A DNA stretch of 64,000 nucleotides, taken from positions 68,498,757 to 68,562,756 of the forward strand of contig CM077165.1 in NCBI GenBank assembly GCA_039583875.1. Direction: 5' to 3'. The notes below the pieces were generated by a model. That model worked only from the letters and a program-made list of their open reading frames with translations. It searched no databases and was not told the origin of the DNA. The DNA comes from Platanthera guangdongensis (lineage: Eukaryota; Streptophyta; Magnoliopsida; Asparagales; Orchidaceae). Both the position numbers and the translations under genes were made by a program. Shown here piece by piece: positions 23,123 through 34,830 of the stretch; within the stretch, counting starts at the first letter, position 1, and every line of letters begins with the position of its first letter.

Positions 23123-23165
23123 AATCCCAATAAACAAAACAAAGATTTCGTCCCCGAAATCAAGG
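23123..23165 (-). other. G2 pre-LTR conserved motif and PPT region
   Basis: Minus strand: GATTTCG, GGGA, CGAAATC (an inverted repeat), then TTGTTTATTGGGATT just before the LTR start. Comparable motifs precede the LTRs at 15998, 31079, 53883 and 56093. It is a hallmark of this gypsy group and marks the 3' LTR junction. Confidence 0.75.
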
Positions 23166-23348
23166 TTAAGCCTACGGGAATTTCTATCGAAGAAAAGGAA
23201 ACCTGTAACATCCCATTAGAAGTGGAAGATTACATCTCGACGCCATGTTTGCTAAGTGGGGTTTAAAGGGGAAACCTAAATCTATGACAATTTTGCCCAC
23301 TTGGCAAAGCTAAGATCCCAATAAACAAAGGATTAACCTCTACTCTTC

Positions 23349-24600
23349 CTAGAGCAGCCCTACTAGTTTAAAACAGGAAAGTAAATTGAACATCTTGAGA
23401 GGTTGTGAGGTATACCTAACTGAACAGCTCTGGATACTTTTGTCCATCAGGTCCCGCGGTTCCCAGGTATGCTCCTCCTCGCCGTGGTTTCTCCACAGAA
23501 CTTTGACTAACGGAACCTTCTTGCGACGCAAGATTCGTACTCCTCTGTCATCGATCCGAACCGGCTCAAAGTGAACTGACCGTTCTGAAGCTACCGGTCC
23601 ATATGTGGCCGAAATTTGCTGCTCCGAGCGTAGTAGAGCCCTCCTAATCGAAGATATATGGAACATGTCGTGTAAACCTGCCAGTTCCGGTGGCAACTCC
23701 AGCCTAAAAGCTAGGGGTCCGATCCGCTCCAGGATCCTGTAAGGGCCCATATACCTAGGGCTGAGCTTCTTCTTCCAACCACGCACCCGTGAAATTTCGT
23801 GCATGAGATGGATCTTCAAGAAAACCCACTCTCCCACCTGAAACTCTACCTGACGGTGCCGGGCGTCATAATACTTAACCTGTCGGCTCTGCGCTTCCAA
23901 CATTCTATCCTGTATTAGTCTCACCTGAGCCTCGGTGTCTTCGATAAAATCTGTTCCCAACGCCTTCGGATCCTAGTCCTGAATCCATGAAAGCGAAGTC
24001 CTACATCTCCTTCCATACAAGGGTGAAGAGTTGTGTTGAATGTCGACCGAGAGCCGAGATAAGCCTGGACTGATCTTCTCTCCTTGGACGTAAACTATCC
24101 ATCTTGATTCAACACGATCATCTTGAGCACAACATGATATTGAACAACTACTCACAAAACTTATGAAATACCTACGGGAGTTTTCTTTCGGTCCACGGTG
24201 ACCCTAGATATCTCGGCCAGTCTATCATTGATGTTCCAATTATAATTATGCCCAGAGTGCGGATGAGGAATCGTGTGTATGAAAATCCCTAATTATATCC
24301 TCGAACTTCCACTCTAACCGGGCAGTGACTGTAACAGTTTCCCAAAAGTTCTTGCACTTAACTTTCATCGGGCGACGGACCTCACTGTGCATCACAAAAT
24401 CCATGATGCCCTTCTTCACTCCAGGGAGATACACGTTCTGAGGTACACCAAACTTCCGATGATTAAATTTCTCATTTGTACGGGTAGACAACGACTGTAT
24501 AAAATCTCCACTTCGCAATCCGATTCTTATCCCTACGAATACGCCCAAGTAGCACCGAATACGGTTTTCGTCCATTTCACTATATTTACGACACAAACGT
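23349..24600 (-). pseudogene. pol: G2 pol 3' end: H2C2 remnant, integrase C-terminus, chromodomain
   Basis: One minus-strand frame with stops. 24596-24246 holds a degraded zinc-binding region (PGVKKGIMDFVMHSEVRRPM) joined to WKFEDIIRDF. 24155-23973 ends YGRRCRTSLSWIQD. 23960-23349 is well preserved: RQVKYYDARHRQVEFQVGEW, LSPRYMGPYRILERIGPLAF, then the chromodomain PLVKVLWRNHGEEEHTWEPR. The catalytic integrase core (between DIIRDF and YGRRC) is mostly missing. It cannot encode an active integrase, although the chromodomain is intact. Confidence 0.88.
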
Positions 24601-24644
24601 TTCTAGATGAGATCTAAGGGAAACTCAAGTCAGTAACTAATTTG

Positions 24645-24712
24645 CCCAATAAACAAAAGACACGCCCCCAATAAACAAAAGATAAGCCCCCAATAAACAA
24701 AAGATAAGCCTC
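24645..24712 (-). repeat. Three tandem 24-bp copies of the pre-LTR motif
   Basis: On the plus strand CCCAATAAACAAAAGA recurs three times with about 24-bp spacing. The same string is part of the sequence just outside the LTR at 23123-23140. It lies in the non-coding interior of G2. Confidence 0.85.
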
Positions 24713-25513
24713 TACCTGCCTTGGGCTGAGAATCTTTGATATTACCATGTTATATCCATCCTAGCTGGGTGCACAATCCCTAGGGCGTCAATCTTTGACT
24801 TGGGGTTCCAACCTGAATCTGTTGATATACTCCATACTTTAAAACCTCCAAGTCATATTTATGACAACTTTATCCTGGTCAAAATGTTCCCAATCCCAAC
24901 TGGGTCTCTTCCGAACTTGAATTCCTATCCGACTTTCGGTGTTTGTCGTGGTGGTGGTCTCCAGGTAATCTTGTTACTGGTATGAGGGTTGAGACTATGT
25001 GTCTTCTACCATTCTACTAATGGATTATTGGTCTCAATTCTCCTTAAAGCAGTTCTTCCGGTTTGAGTAATCCTTGATAGGGACCGTAGGGATACCTGAG
25101 TTTATGGCTTAGGTAGCCATTCTTGTGTTATACTCCTCATTTATTCTCTTTAGGTATCTCCTTAGCTTAACCAAGTTCATACCCAAAGTCTATTTCAAAC
25201 TAGGGTATACTATAAGTTATCGTGGTTAGTCATGTCTCCTAGTGGGTTGAGTCTAACTCGTTGACTATAGAATTATAAGATGGGATTTTCACAGTCGGAG
25301 GTGCTCCCTGCTGGGGGCAGGGTTTGCCTCAGGCTACAAAAAAAAGAATTCCAATTGCTAGTTGATGAACAAGTGGAATTAATGAAAATGTGGACTTTAC
25401 ATGTGATTCCCTTTGTAGGCATACCACTGCTTCCGCTGCTTAGTTTGTACCCAAACTAAACTCGCGTGGCGGTGACCCGGGTGTTGTGGACTGTTACTTT
25501 TTGATCGAGGTTT
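24713..25513 (-). other. G2 interior without recognisable gene
   Basis: About 800 bp between the pol remnant and the PBS where gag and most of pol should be. No gag, protease or RT motif is seen on either strand. Confidence 0.6.
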
Positions 25514-25525
25514 CCTCTGATACCA
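25514..25525 (-). other. G2 primer-binding site (tRNA-iMet)
   Basis: Minus-strand TGGTATCAGAGG, two bases from the end of the 5' LTR (25528). Confidence 0.92.
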
Positions 25526-25527
25526 CT

Positions 25528-28500
25528 TGTAAGGCCCCCTTTTTTTCTTTTTGAAACACCGGGGTCTTAGGTCCAGAACCGCCGCTTTACGGTGCCACCT
25601 TCACGCCCTGAAGGGTCATCACCGTAAATCACTGATTCTGCCGGCCGATTCGATCACAGAAAAGCAACAAAAGTAGAGTAAGCACGAGAGTGGAAAAACT
25701 CTAATCAAATGTTCACAATAATATCACATCAGAGTAAATATATCTCCACGAAGGGACAGTCCACAGAATGTAATGTACTGAAAATAAGGGCTTAAGCCCG
25801 CTACATCAAATCCTCACTACATAGTCACTCAAGCGGAAGCAAAATAAAACACTACTAAGGTAAGGGGCTTACAGTCCCTGTCGTCTGAACTCTGGTGCTA
25901 GACGGCCCCATCTCCAAGCGTGCAGACCTGCGGGGCTGCTCCTCCATGCTGGGCTCCACGATCCCCTAAATGATGTGGTTCGAAAACCATTAGTCTAAAA
26001 GACTAAGTCCTATCATCCCCCACCCCTTCCCCCATGGCCCCTAGGAACCGAGAGGAGAGGAAAAAAGGGGAGGACTTGAAGGTGGAGAGTAATCAAGAAA
26101 CAGATGGCAACGGACCTATACTAGCAATTTTCATGGTACATATGGCAGTAAAGTAAAGTATGAAAAGTAACCTTAACTTATACAAAAACATATAAGCAAG
26201 GGATCTCTTACAGGGCTCCCATCGTACAAAGAGTTCCATACCAATTTATACGTTGGGGTGTCGGTTATTATCAACAATATATGTATAAAGAATTTAACCT
26301 TAATTTATAAACTTGCCCACACAAGCTTATAGACCAAGGGGTCGTTTTGTAGGGCCTATTGTATAAGCGTCCCATACCACTTATACAATAGGTGACAGGG
26401 GTTTTATGCTATGATTATTCTATGACATGCAAGTGGGTTATGATGCTATCATGCAAGTGCAACTCACCCACCCGACTTTGTGCACACAGATCTTTAGTTC
26501 CCCCTTTCTGGAGCCGAACCTCCCAGGATACCTCCGTAGTGGCAGATGGAAGCGGTGGGTTGGGCCTCGCCCACCTCTAAACCAGTAAAGCACTACCGGT
26601 CAGACCTATCGTAAAGCCCTACCGGTCAGTAAAGCACTAAGCGGACTCCTGCGTACCCTTGCCGGCTAGCTCACTAAGCGGACTCCTGCGTACTCTTGCC
26701 GGCTGGCGCAACGGACTTCTATTGGAGAAGTGCTAGCCACACTTGCCAAGTCAACGTATTGGCGTCGGTGCATCAATAATCCAATACCGAAGACCCACCA
26801 CCTTTAATTTTATGCACATGCAACCTTATGTATCAGTACCGAGCCAAAGCTCCCCGGACCATCCCGTCCGTCACAAATATCAACTGAGCCAAAGCTCGTC
26901 GGGTCATCCTGCCCCTCACAAATATCAACCGAGTCAACCAACTTCCTGAGACATCGGGGTGTGTGAAAGTGAACCCCTAATTATTCTAGTTGCTCTTTAA
27001 GATTTATCACCCCTACAGTTTACATTAGCCCAGGACTGCCCAAGGTATACCACGTGAAGGGCTCTTGAAGGCACTAGAAACTACGATGGGATTACGCACA
27101 AAGCTCCTTTTCGCAAGACACTTACTATTATTGGTTGCTAACCGTCTTCCCAACCCTTAATTAATTTTACTGAATCTAGCCCTAGTGTATTAAACACTTC
27201 CTCCCTACGGGAAGGACGATCTTTCGCCGATCTCGAGCACCACCTAACACTAGTCATCCTCTCACTCTACAAATCCTGTCTTCCAATGATGAACTCCTTT
27301 ATTTACCCAAACCAGCAACCTACCAAGGATTCAACTCTCCACAATTCACTATCCACTTTAGTTCAGTTTCCGCAGTTACTATATGCAGACCACCCTATAC
27401 TATATGAGGTGTATAAAGGAGGAACTCCGGATTGTTTTCGAAATCTCCTATAAAATTTACCAAAGGTCTATCATAACAAATTTAGTCTAAAACAGAGATC
27501 CATAATTTTTCTAATTAATTTGGTATTTATTGAATTTTCCCGAATGTTTGGCCATGGGCAATTTTGAACATAAACTATATGATCTACTCAAGTAATGGCC
27601 ATCCAAAAATTTTGATCACTAAATAACAGAGATATATTACTAGATACAAATTTCCATAATTTTTCAGAAAATATTTGACCTCTAATTAATTTATCCAAAA
27701 TATTTTCCTTAATCATATGTAAAGAAGGAAGTACCGATATTATTCATCAGCAAATTATATAAAAATTACAGAATCTTAATATGGTTTAGAAAAGATCATT
27801 GTACAAAAATCATAACTTTAGAGGCTCGGCGGACCCCAAAATAAATTAAATTAAATTTTCATGGGAAACCATACTTAATGAAGCAACCCTTAAACATATT
27901 CATCCAAAAATTCTATAAATATTCCCAGAAATATAAAACATAATAAAAAGGTGTCTAGCTAAATTTCATCAATTTCCAGCAAGTAGTTTCTTCCTAATAA
28001 ATTTCTAAGTAAATAATACAAATTATCAATTTGTTAATGAAGTATCCAAAATAATAATCCTAAATTCATGTTAAAATCTCCAGAGCTTGTACTAACCTCA
28101 AAAACTACTCAACCCAAACATCATCACTTTTCAAAGAGTCTTAGTGACATTTTCCTTCACCACAAGTTTTATGCCCTAAGCTAGGGTTAGGGTTTTGAGG
28201 GGGTTTAAGGATTCCAAATTCCCTAATATTTTAACCAGAGGACTATACTAATCCTATGGTCCTCTCCACAAAGTTTCAAGTCAATCCAAGTTCATGTGAC
28301 CCTATGTTCTTCAAACCATAAGAATCCCCATTAAGCAACCTACCCTAGGGTTCTAGGGCTACCCTACACTTAACCACCCCACATTCCATTGTAGGGTGGG
28401 TCATACTATAAAAGTCAGTGGCCAAAATATCAACATCTGTTGAGGTGATTTGACCACTCAAAACACAAAGGGGATGCTTGACCTATTTAACCCTAAAAGG

Positions 28501-30850
28501 GGCCAACATAAGGTTGGATCAATACCTAACCAAAACATCTCCAAATGCGATGAAAATTTTACCAGAGCCCTAACATTCTCTTTAAGACATCCCACCAAAT
28601 TTGGGGGGATTTTGAGGTGTTTAGGACACCTAATTAATTTGTTCATGGATTATTAAATTTTCCTAAAAACTATAGAACAAATTTCTCCAAAAATTCTGAA
28701 TTTTGGACAGGCCCTAGGTATAGCTAGGTTAGACTCACTGCCAAAATCTCAGATCATTTGGAAAAGGGATGAATGGTGGGCATCCATTTGAATCTCAGGA
28801 TAGACCTAGGTATAGGTCCCACCTAAATGGGTGCTGGGGTTTAACCATTACTCCAAATTGCATGAAATCAATTGTAAATTAAACTAGACATCAAGGGCTA
28901 CATTTGCTATGTTGACCACATTTTCTGATCTAGCCTCTACGTATTGTTAATATTTAATTTAAAAACAGCCCAGAAATGAGGCAGAAATTAAATAAACAGG
29001 AATTAATAAAATCTGATCCAGCATTGATCTTAAAGCAAAATCGTGGGGCTCCTAGTCATCTTCTTCCTCCAGCGAAGGGCTGGGAATGACCAAACCTGGA
29101 GCCTATTCCAAGCTCATTTTCCGGCCACCCGGTCACCTCCCTGGCCGGCCACCACCGCCACCACCGCCACCACCTTCGTTGAGGTGGGGGCTATCGCCGG
29201 GCGGCGGCACGGCCGCCGGAGGGGCGATTTCCTGCGAACTCACGAGGTATAAAAAGCGATAAAAAACTAAATTTTTTCGCACCCGATCCGGCTCAATTGA
29301 GCACGATTTCTCTCCTAATTGATCTAGGATTCTAGCCCACGAAGAGAGTAGTAGAGGAGGACCTTTAACTGAGCTTGTCGGCGAGTGTGGTGGTGGTGCT
29401 CCATGGTCGATGGTCGAGCTTTCCGATGATTTGCAACTTCACTAGCAAACAACCCGGTTTATTTAGGTGAAGGGTGGAAATGATTTCTCTTGGCCCAGGG
29501 AAACTTTTAAAAGCATCAAATGGGGGAGAGGGAGGGTCATGGCTTCAAAGCCATTAATGGCCATGAAAGGGAATTTCGGCCATGGAGAAAATCCATGGAA
29601 ATTCACCTCCCCTTGGTCCCAATTCATTTGGAAACTCCTCAAAACTGATAGGGGATATGAATACTAATTATTTTTTGAAGAATGGAGGGGTGATTCACCT
29701 TCCCCACCATGAATGGCCTTCTCTTTCTTCTTTCTCTCTCTTCCCTATTGGAGGAATTGAATTCAGCCACCTTGGGTGGCTGGCCATGGCTATTCAACCC
29801 CTCAAAACTGATGAGCGGGAATGCATTCAGCCTTTGGGATCAATCGGAGAGACCCTTGGTCTCCCTTGGCCATGAATGGCCTCTTTTCTCACTTTCTCTC
29901 TCCTCCATTAAAGGGAAAAATGGAGCTTTCTCTCTCCTACTCACCATGGCGGAATTTTGATCTCTCCTCCAGCCTATTGATAGCCCATTAACTCATATTA
30001 ATAATAAAAATGAGGTTAGCCCATGTGGGGGAAATGGGTTTGAGCTTGGGTTAGCCCATTTGGGCTAATTTGACCTAACACTAGAATAGAGTTGACCTTG
30101 ATCAATATGACCATTTGGGTTGACCCCAATGGGTCTTTGGTGACCCATTGGACTCCCCTAAGATCTAGGAAGACTTGAGTATGGTTGGTTGGGCATCTTG
30201 CGGGTCACTTTACCCTTATTTAGGGCACTTTGACCCTTTTTGAAGCTAGGGTTGACTTGGGTCAACTTAGCCTCTTTGGTTGACCCCAATGGGTCCTTGG
30301 TGACCCCAAGACTTCCCCTAAGGTCTAGGAAGGGTTATGTAGGGTTACCTTGAACTTTGGAGGTCACCTACCCTTAGTAAGGGTACTTTGACCGGATCAG
30401 GGGCTTGAGTTGACTTAGGTCAACTTGGCCTCTAGGGTTGACCCCAATGTGTCCTTAGTGACCCATTGACCTCACTTTAGGTCTAGGAAGACCTGGGCAA
30501 GGTTAGTTGGGCACATTAGAGGCAAACTGCCCTTTGTTAGGGCACCTTGCCCAATTTAGGCCTATGGTGGTCGTTGATCAAATTGGTCACTTTGGGATGA
30601 CTCCAATGGACCCTTAAGGCTCTAGTGGACCCTTTGATTGGTTAGTGATGTTGTGGTGGGGTCATGGAGTCATGATGAAGCACTAAGGTCAAACCCCAGG
30701 TTTTGTGATGAGGTTGTACCACAGGCAGAGCAAGGTGATTCTCACCTTGGCCTTCTATCACTTGGCCCTTTTTAGCTTCCTAGGATTTTGTCATGACCTA
30801 GTCATGACCAAAACCAATCTTAGGGGTCTAGTTGGAAATGGGATGTTACA
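25528..30850 (-). repeat. G2 5' LTR, full length (5.3 kb)
   Basis: Starts TGTAACATCCC at 30850 and ends CTTACA at 25528, next to the PBS. The segment 25548-27506, absent from the 3' LTR, resembles the R-U5 side of the G4 LTR (for example 47377-47460 in reverse complement near 27030-27110, and the CGGTTCTGG terminal block near 48935). Internal short duplications lie at 26640-26705 and 26845-26940. No gene is seen. Confidence 0.9.
26845..26940 (-). repeat. About 45-bp direct duplication in G2 LTR
   Basis: GAGCCAAAGCTC followed by an imperfect copy of the same 45 bp (ending CACAAATATCAAC) occurs twice in tandem. A second short duplication (CACTAAGCGGACTCCTGCGT) is at 26635-26690. Confidence 0.75.
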
Positions 30851-30855
30851 GATCC
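30851..30855. other. G2 target-site duplication, right
   Basis: GATCC, identical to 19771-19775. Confidence 0.9.
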
Positions 30856-31078
30856 ACCATATGGGCTAATCTTTTATTTATTGGGATCTTGGCTTTGCTA
30901 ATTGGGCGAATTGGTCATAGATTTAGGTTTCCCTTTAAAACCCACTTAGCAAACATGGCATCGAGATGTAATCTTTCACTTCTTATGGGATGTTACAAGT
31001 TTCCTTTAGTTCGACAGAAATTCCCGTAGGCTTAACCTTGATTTCGGGGACGAAATCATTATTTTGTTTATTGGGATT
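30856..31078 (+). other. G3 gypsy 3' untranslated region with pre-LTR motif
   Basis: Plus-strand sequence similar to the reverse complement of 23123-23330 in G2. It ends with the GATTTCGGGGACGAAATC motif (31049-31066) and TTTATTGGGATT before the LTR. No pol remains; the left limit is the G2 insertion point. Confidence 0.7.
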
Positions 31079-33048
31079 TGTAACATCACATTTCCAACTA
31101 GACCCCTAAGAGTGGTTTTGGCCATTACTAGGTCATAACAAAACCCTAGGAAGCTAAAAAGGGGCAAGTGATCGAAGGCCAAGGTGAGAATCACCTTGGT
31201 CTGCCTATGGCACAACCTCATCACAAAACCTAGGGTTTGACCTTAGGGCTTCACCATGACTCCATGACCCCACCACAACATCACTAACCTATTATATGGT
31301 CCACTAGAGCCTTAAGGGTCCATTAGAGTCAACCCGAAGTGGCCAATTTGACCTAGGACCACCATAGGCCTAAATTGTGCAAGGTGCCCTAACAAGGGGA
31401 GTTGGCCTCTAATGTGCCCAACCAACCTTGCCAGGTCTTCCTAGACCTAAAGTGAGGTCAATGGGTCACTAAGGACACATTGGCTGCAGTCCTAGAGACC
31501 AAGTTGACCCAAGTCAACTCAAGCCCCAAAGTGGTCAAAGTGCCCTTACCAAGGGCCAAGTGACCTCCAAGGTGCCAAGTCAACCCTACCAAACCATACA
31601 TAGACCTTAGGGGAGGCCAATGGGTCACTAGGGACCCATTGGGGTCAACCCAAATGGTCATGTTGACCAAGGTCAACTCTACCTTAAGGTCAAGTTAAAT
31701 TAGCCCAAATAGGCTAACCCAAGATCAAGCCCATTTCCCCCCATTTGGCCTAGCCTTGATATCATGGAAATGATGAATGAGTGGGCTACAAATAGGCCAG
31801 AGTAATGAAAAAATTCAGCCATGAGAGGCAAGAGAGAGAAAGCTCCAATTTCCCTTTAATGGAGGAGAGAGAAAATGGAGTAAAGGCCATTCATGCCATG
31901 GGGAAACCAAGGGACATTCTTCTTTGCTTGGTTCACCTCCCCTAACAGCCCTGAGAAGATTAGGAGGCTTTCCAGGCTCTTCCACTGGCTGGATGCACTG
32001 AACCACCAAGGTCGAGAGATAACTTTTAAGTCCATTAATGGCCATTAATGATCCTGCCTCTCCTCTCCCCGTCTGAGGCTTTAAACACCTTTAGTGGGCC
32101 GAGAGGAGGATTTCCCAATCCTCACCTGAAGAAACCGAGCCTCCCCACAATGCATTTGCAGAGACCGAGCGGCGCCGCCTTCAAAGATGGCTTCCCGGCG
32201 ATCTTCTCGACTTTAGGTCGCCGGCAAGGTCCTCCTCCTCCCCTTATCTCATGGTTAGATCGTAGCAACGTCTAGGTTCAAGGTTCGGGCTCAATTGAGC
32301 CTGAACCAATTTTGTATTTCCATGGTTTCGGGCAGAGAATTAACTTGGTAGAACCGCCAGAATATGCCTCTCCGGCGGCTGTGCCGCCGCCTAGCGACAG
32401 CCACCACCTCAACGGAGGTGATGGTGGCGGTGGCCAGCCGAGGCAGGTGTTGGATCGCCAGCGGCAGCGCTTGGAAAGTGCTCCAGGCGGGATGAATCCA
32501 AGCCATCGGCTGGAGCTAGACGTTGAAGGGATGCCATCCACTGTGCTCCAAGATTCGTGCTGGGAATGATATCAAACTATAGGATATAAATTTCTTAATA
32601 TTAAATTATGTCACACATATTGGTATTTAATAGTTGTAATTTTTAAAAATACCTAGGTGCTATTTCATAAAATGTGGTAAACATAAAATTTGTAGCATGG
32701 AGAGTCGAGTTTATGTTAAAATTTATTTGAACCAATTTGGGTGCTTAGTTTGACCAGGGCACCCATTTTGGTGGGACCTATACCTATGGCTATCCTGAGA
32801 TTCAAATGGATGCCCACCCTTTATCCCTTGTCCAAATGATCTGCGATTTGGGCAGGGAGTCTACCATAGCTATACCTTGGGCCTGACCAAAAATGGGAAG
32901 TTTTGGAGAATGTTTTTCTATAGTTTTTAGAAAAATTTAATAATCCATGAATAAATTAATTAGGTGTCCTAAACATCTCAAAACTCCCCCAAAGTTGGGT
33001 GGGTAGTCTTAGAGGCATGTTAGGGCTCTGGTAAAAGTTTCATCTCAT
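31079..33048 (+). repeat. G3 gypsy LTR, truncated on the right
   Basis: Begins TGTAACATCACATTTCC. It follows the G2 LTR (in reverse complement) for about 2 kb with clear divergence, then stops where S2 begins (CATCTCATTT at about 33048). The U3 palindrome GGGCTCAATTGAGCCT lies at 32287-32302. No gene is seen. Confidence 0.82.
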
Positions 33049-33118
33049 TTGATGTTGTTTTGAGTTTATATGTGCAAGTTAAGAAAATGCAGGAATGTAG
33101 AAAAATTTCTAAGTCCAT

Positions 33119-33740
33119 GTGTCGATACCAGAAGAAGCCGTGTCGACACTTATGAAGGCTTGTGTCGACACTGGAGAAAAGCTGTGTTGACACCTGAAGC
33201 TAATTGTGTCGACACTTGGAAAGGCTGTGTCGACACCTGAAGAAACTAAGTCGACATACAGAGGCAGTGTCGACTCACAGAGAAGTTTAGTCGACATCAG
33301 CTGTGTCAACATGCAGAGGTAGTGTCGACACACAGTGAAGCATTGTCGACATCAATTGTGTCGACACCAAGATGCAGTGTCGACACACAGAAGACTTTGT
33401 CAACACACTGCAGAGTTTCAACAAAGTTAAAGAAAAGAAGTAACTGTGTCGACACACAGAGGCAGTGTCGACACACCGAAGACCTTGTCGACATCAACTG
33501 TGTCGATACACAGGACTTGTGTCGACACACAGCTAAGTTTCAACTATGTTAAAGAAAATAAGTGATTGTGTTGACACACAAAATAAGTGTCGACACATTC
33601 TACAAATGTAGTGTTGAGAAGCAGTATCAACAACAAAGGAGATGTGTCGACACCGCCAAGGCATGTGTCGACACTTAGTCTACTTGTGTCGACACTTAGT
33701 CTACTTGTGTCGATACATGATGAAGTTCAGTCTCGACACT
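33119..33740 (+). repeat. GTGTCGACAC palindrome array in U3 of S2 5' LTR
   Basis: More than twenty copies of the 10-bp palindrome GTGTCGACAC or one-base variants in about 620 bp, irregularly spaced (about 14-40 bp). Confidence 0.97.
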
Positions 33741-33873
33741 TTCAGGCAGAGACAGTATTTCAAGAAGTGACTGGATGATTTGACAGCTGCCATTTCCAAC
33801 CGGTCTTCTGCAACTGTCAGAGCTGTCAGAAGTTTGTTAGAAACCGGATCAGCCGGTTACCATGGAGGAAGTA

Positions 33874-33882
33874 TATATAAAG
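33874..33882 (+). promoter_or_regulatory. TATA box of S2 5' LTR
   Basis: TATATAAAG about 135 bp after the last palindrome; the 3' LTR has TATAAAAAGG at the matching place (44390). Confidence 0.7.
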
Positions 33883-34752
33883 ACATTCTCCTTCAACAGA
33901 TAATGAGGATTGAAGAATCAAATAGAGAAGAAAGAGAATTGATAAAAGTAATAATATAGAAGATTTTCATCAGAGGATCTAAGAAGAAGTTGGAGAGAGT
34001 GAGCTCCATCTACTGAAGTGCAGTTGGTGAACCAGGCTGCCAAGAAAGATTCAGATTGAGATCTGAATCTCAAGTCAGAAGCTGATTGAAGATCAACTTC
34101 TCAAGAGTTCAACCCTACTGAGTTCAGATTCAAGAAGCTTTGAAGAAAGCTAAGAGAGGTTGTTCTCTGCCATCAGATTCTTCCAATAACTGATCAAGAA
34201 GCCATCCATCCATTCTCTCTCTACCAGGGTGGTGGCAAAATACATTTGTTAACTCAATTTTCTGTAGGATCTATTCTAGATCTGAGCTATAAGCCTGTGT
34301 TATAAAGGCTGAGTTGTAGGAGATTTAGATCTCTGAGTGGTAGGCCTTGTTGAAGGCTGAGGTAGGGCTGTGAGCCTGAGTTGTACGAGATTGTATCTCT
34401 GAGTTGTAGGCCTTGTGTAGGCTGAGGTAGGGCAGATTGCCAGAGCTGTAGGAGCCTTGTTGGGTTCTGAGTTGTAAGATCTGAGGATCTGAGGTGAAGA
34501 GCAGAAGTTAGGCCGAATCTAGTACACTGCTAGATAGGCGAAGGGGGAAAGTGGATGTACCCAGACCTTGGGGAACCACTATAAAAACTGTGTGCACTCT
34601 GTGATTGAATGTTGTTGTGAATGCTGTGTTGTGTTAGCTGTAGAATTTGCAGTTTCTTATTATTTAGCTAAACAGATTTTCTGCCTTAAAAAGAAAACGG
34701 AATTACACCTATTCACCCCCACTCTAGGTAGTTAGGCACTAATTCTTTCAAG

Positions 34753-34764
34753 TGCTATCAGAGC
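34753..34764 (+). other. S2 primer-binding site (tRNA-iMet)
   Basis: TGCTATCAGAGC, one mismatch from the usual TGGTATCAGAGC, two bases after the LTR end. Confidence 0.88.
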
Positions 34765-34830
34765 CAGGTTACTCAAAGAAGGACTTAATAGTCTGAGTTA
34801 GATCCATAAGGCAGATTCAAGATCAAGAAA

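Larger units (their letters stand above)
19776..30850 (-). mobile_element. G2: Del/Tekay-like gypsy element, internally deleted
   Basis: 11.1 kb in minus orientation, flanked by GATCC on both sides. The 5' LTR is 25528-30850 and the 3' LTR 19776-23122; both begin TGTAACATCCC and end TTACA. PBS lies at 25514-25525. The 2.4 kb interior keeps only the end of pol; gag, protease, RT and RNase H are gone. The two LTRs align well over 3.3 kb, but the 3' LTR lacks about 2 kb at its R-U5 side. Confidence 0.92.
33049..34750 (+). repeat. S2 5' LTR, 5'-truncated
   Basis: Matches 43563-45270 from GATGTTGTTTTGAG on; ends TTTCA at 34750 followed by the PBS. It contains the GTGTCGACAC array, a TATA box, and an AACCGG/CCGGTT inverted repeat at about 33842-33858. 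Confidence 0.9.

Noticed and set aside
29043..29252. Ala/Arg-rich ORF and similar ones at 32278-32569 and 45843-46127
   Set aside because: They come from a GC-rich block in the gypsy LTRs and recur in each LTR copy in changing frames.
33119..33740. CRISPR-like look of regularly repeated short motifs
   Set aside because: Repeats are 10 bp with uneven spacing, lie in plant LTRs, and no cas genes exist here.
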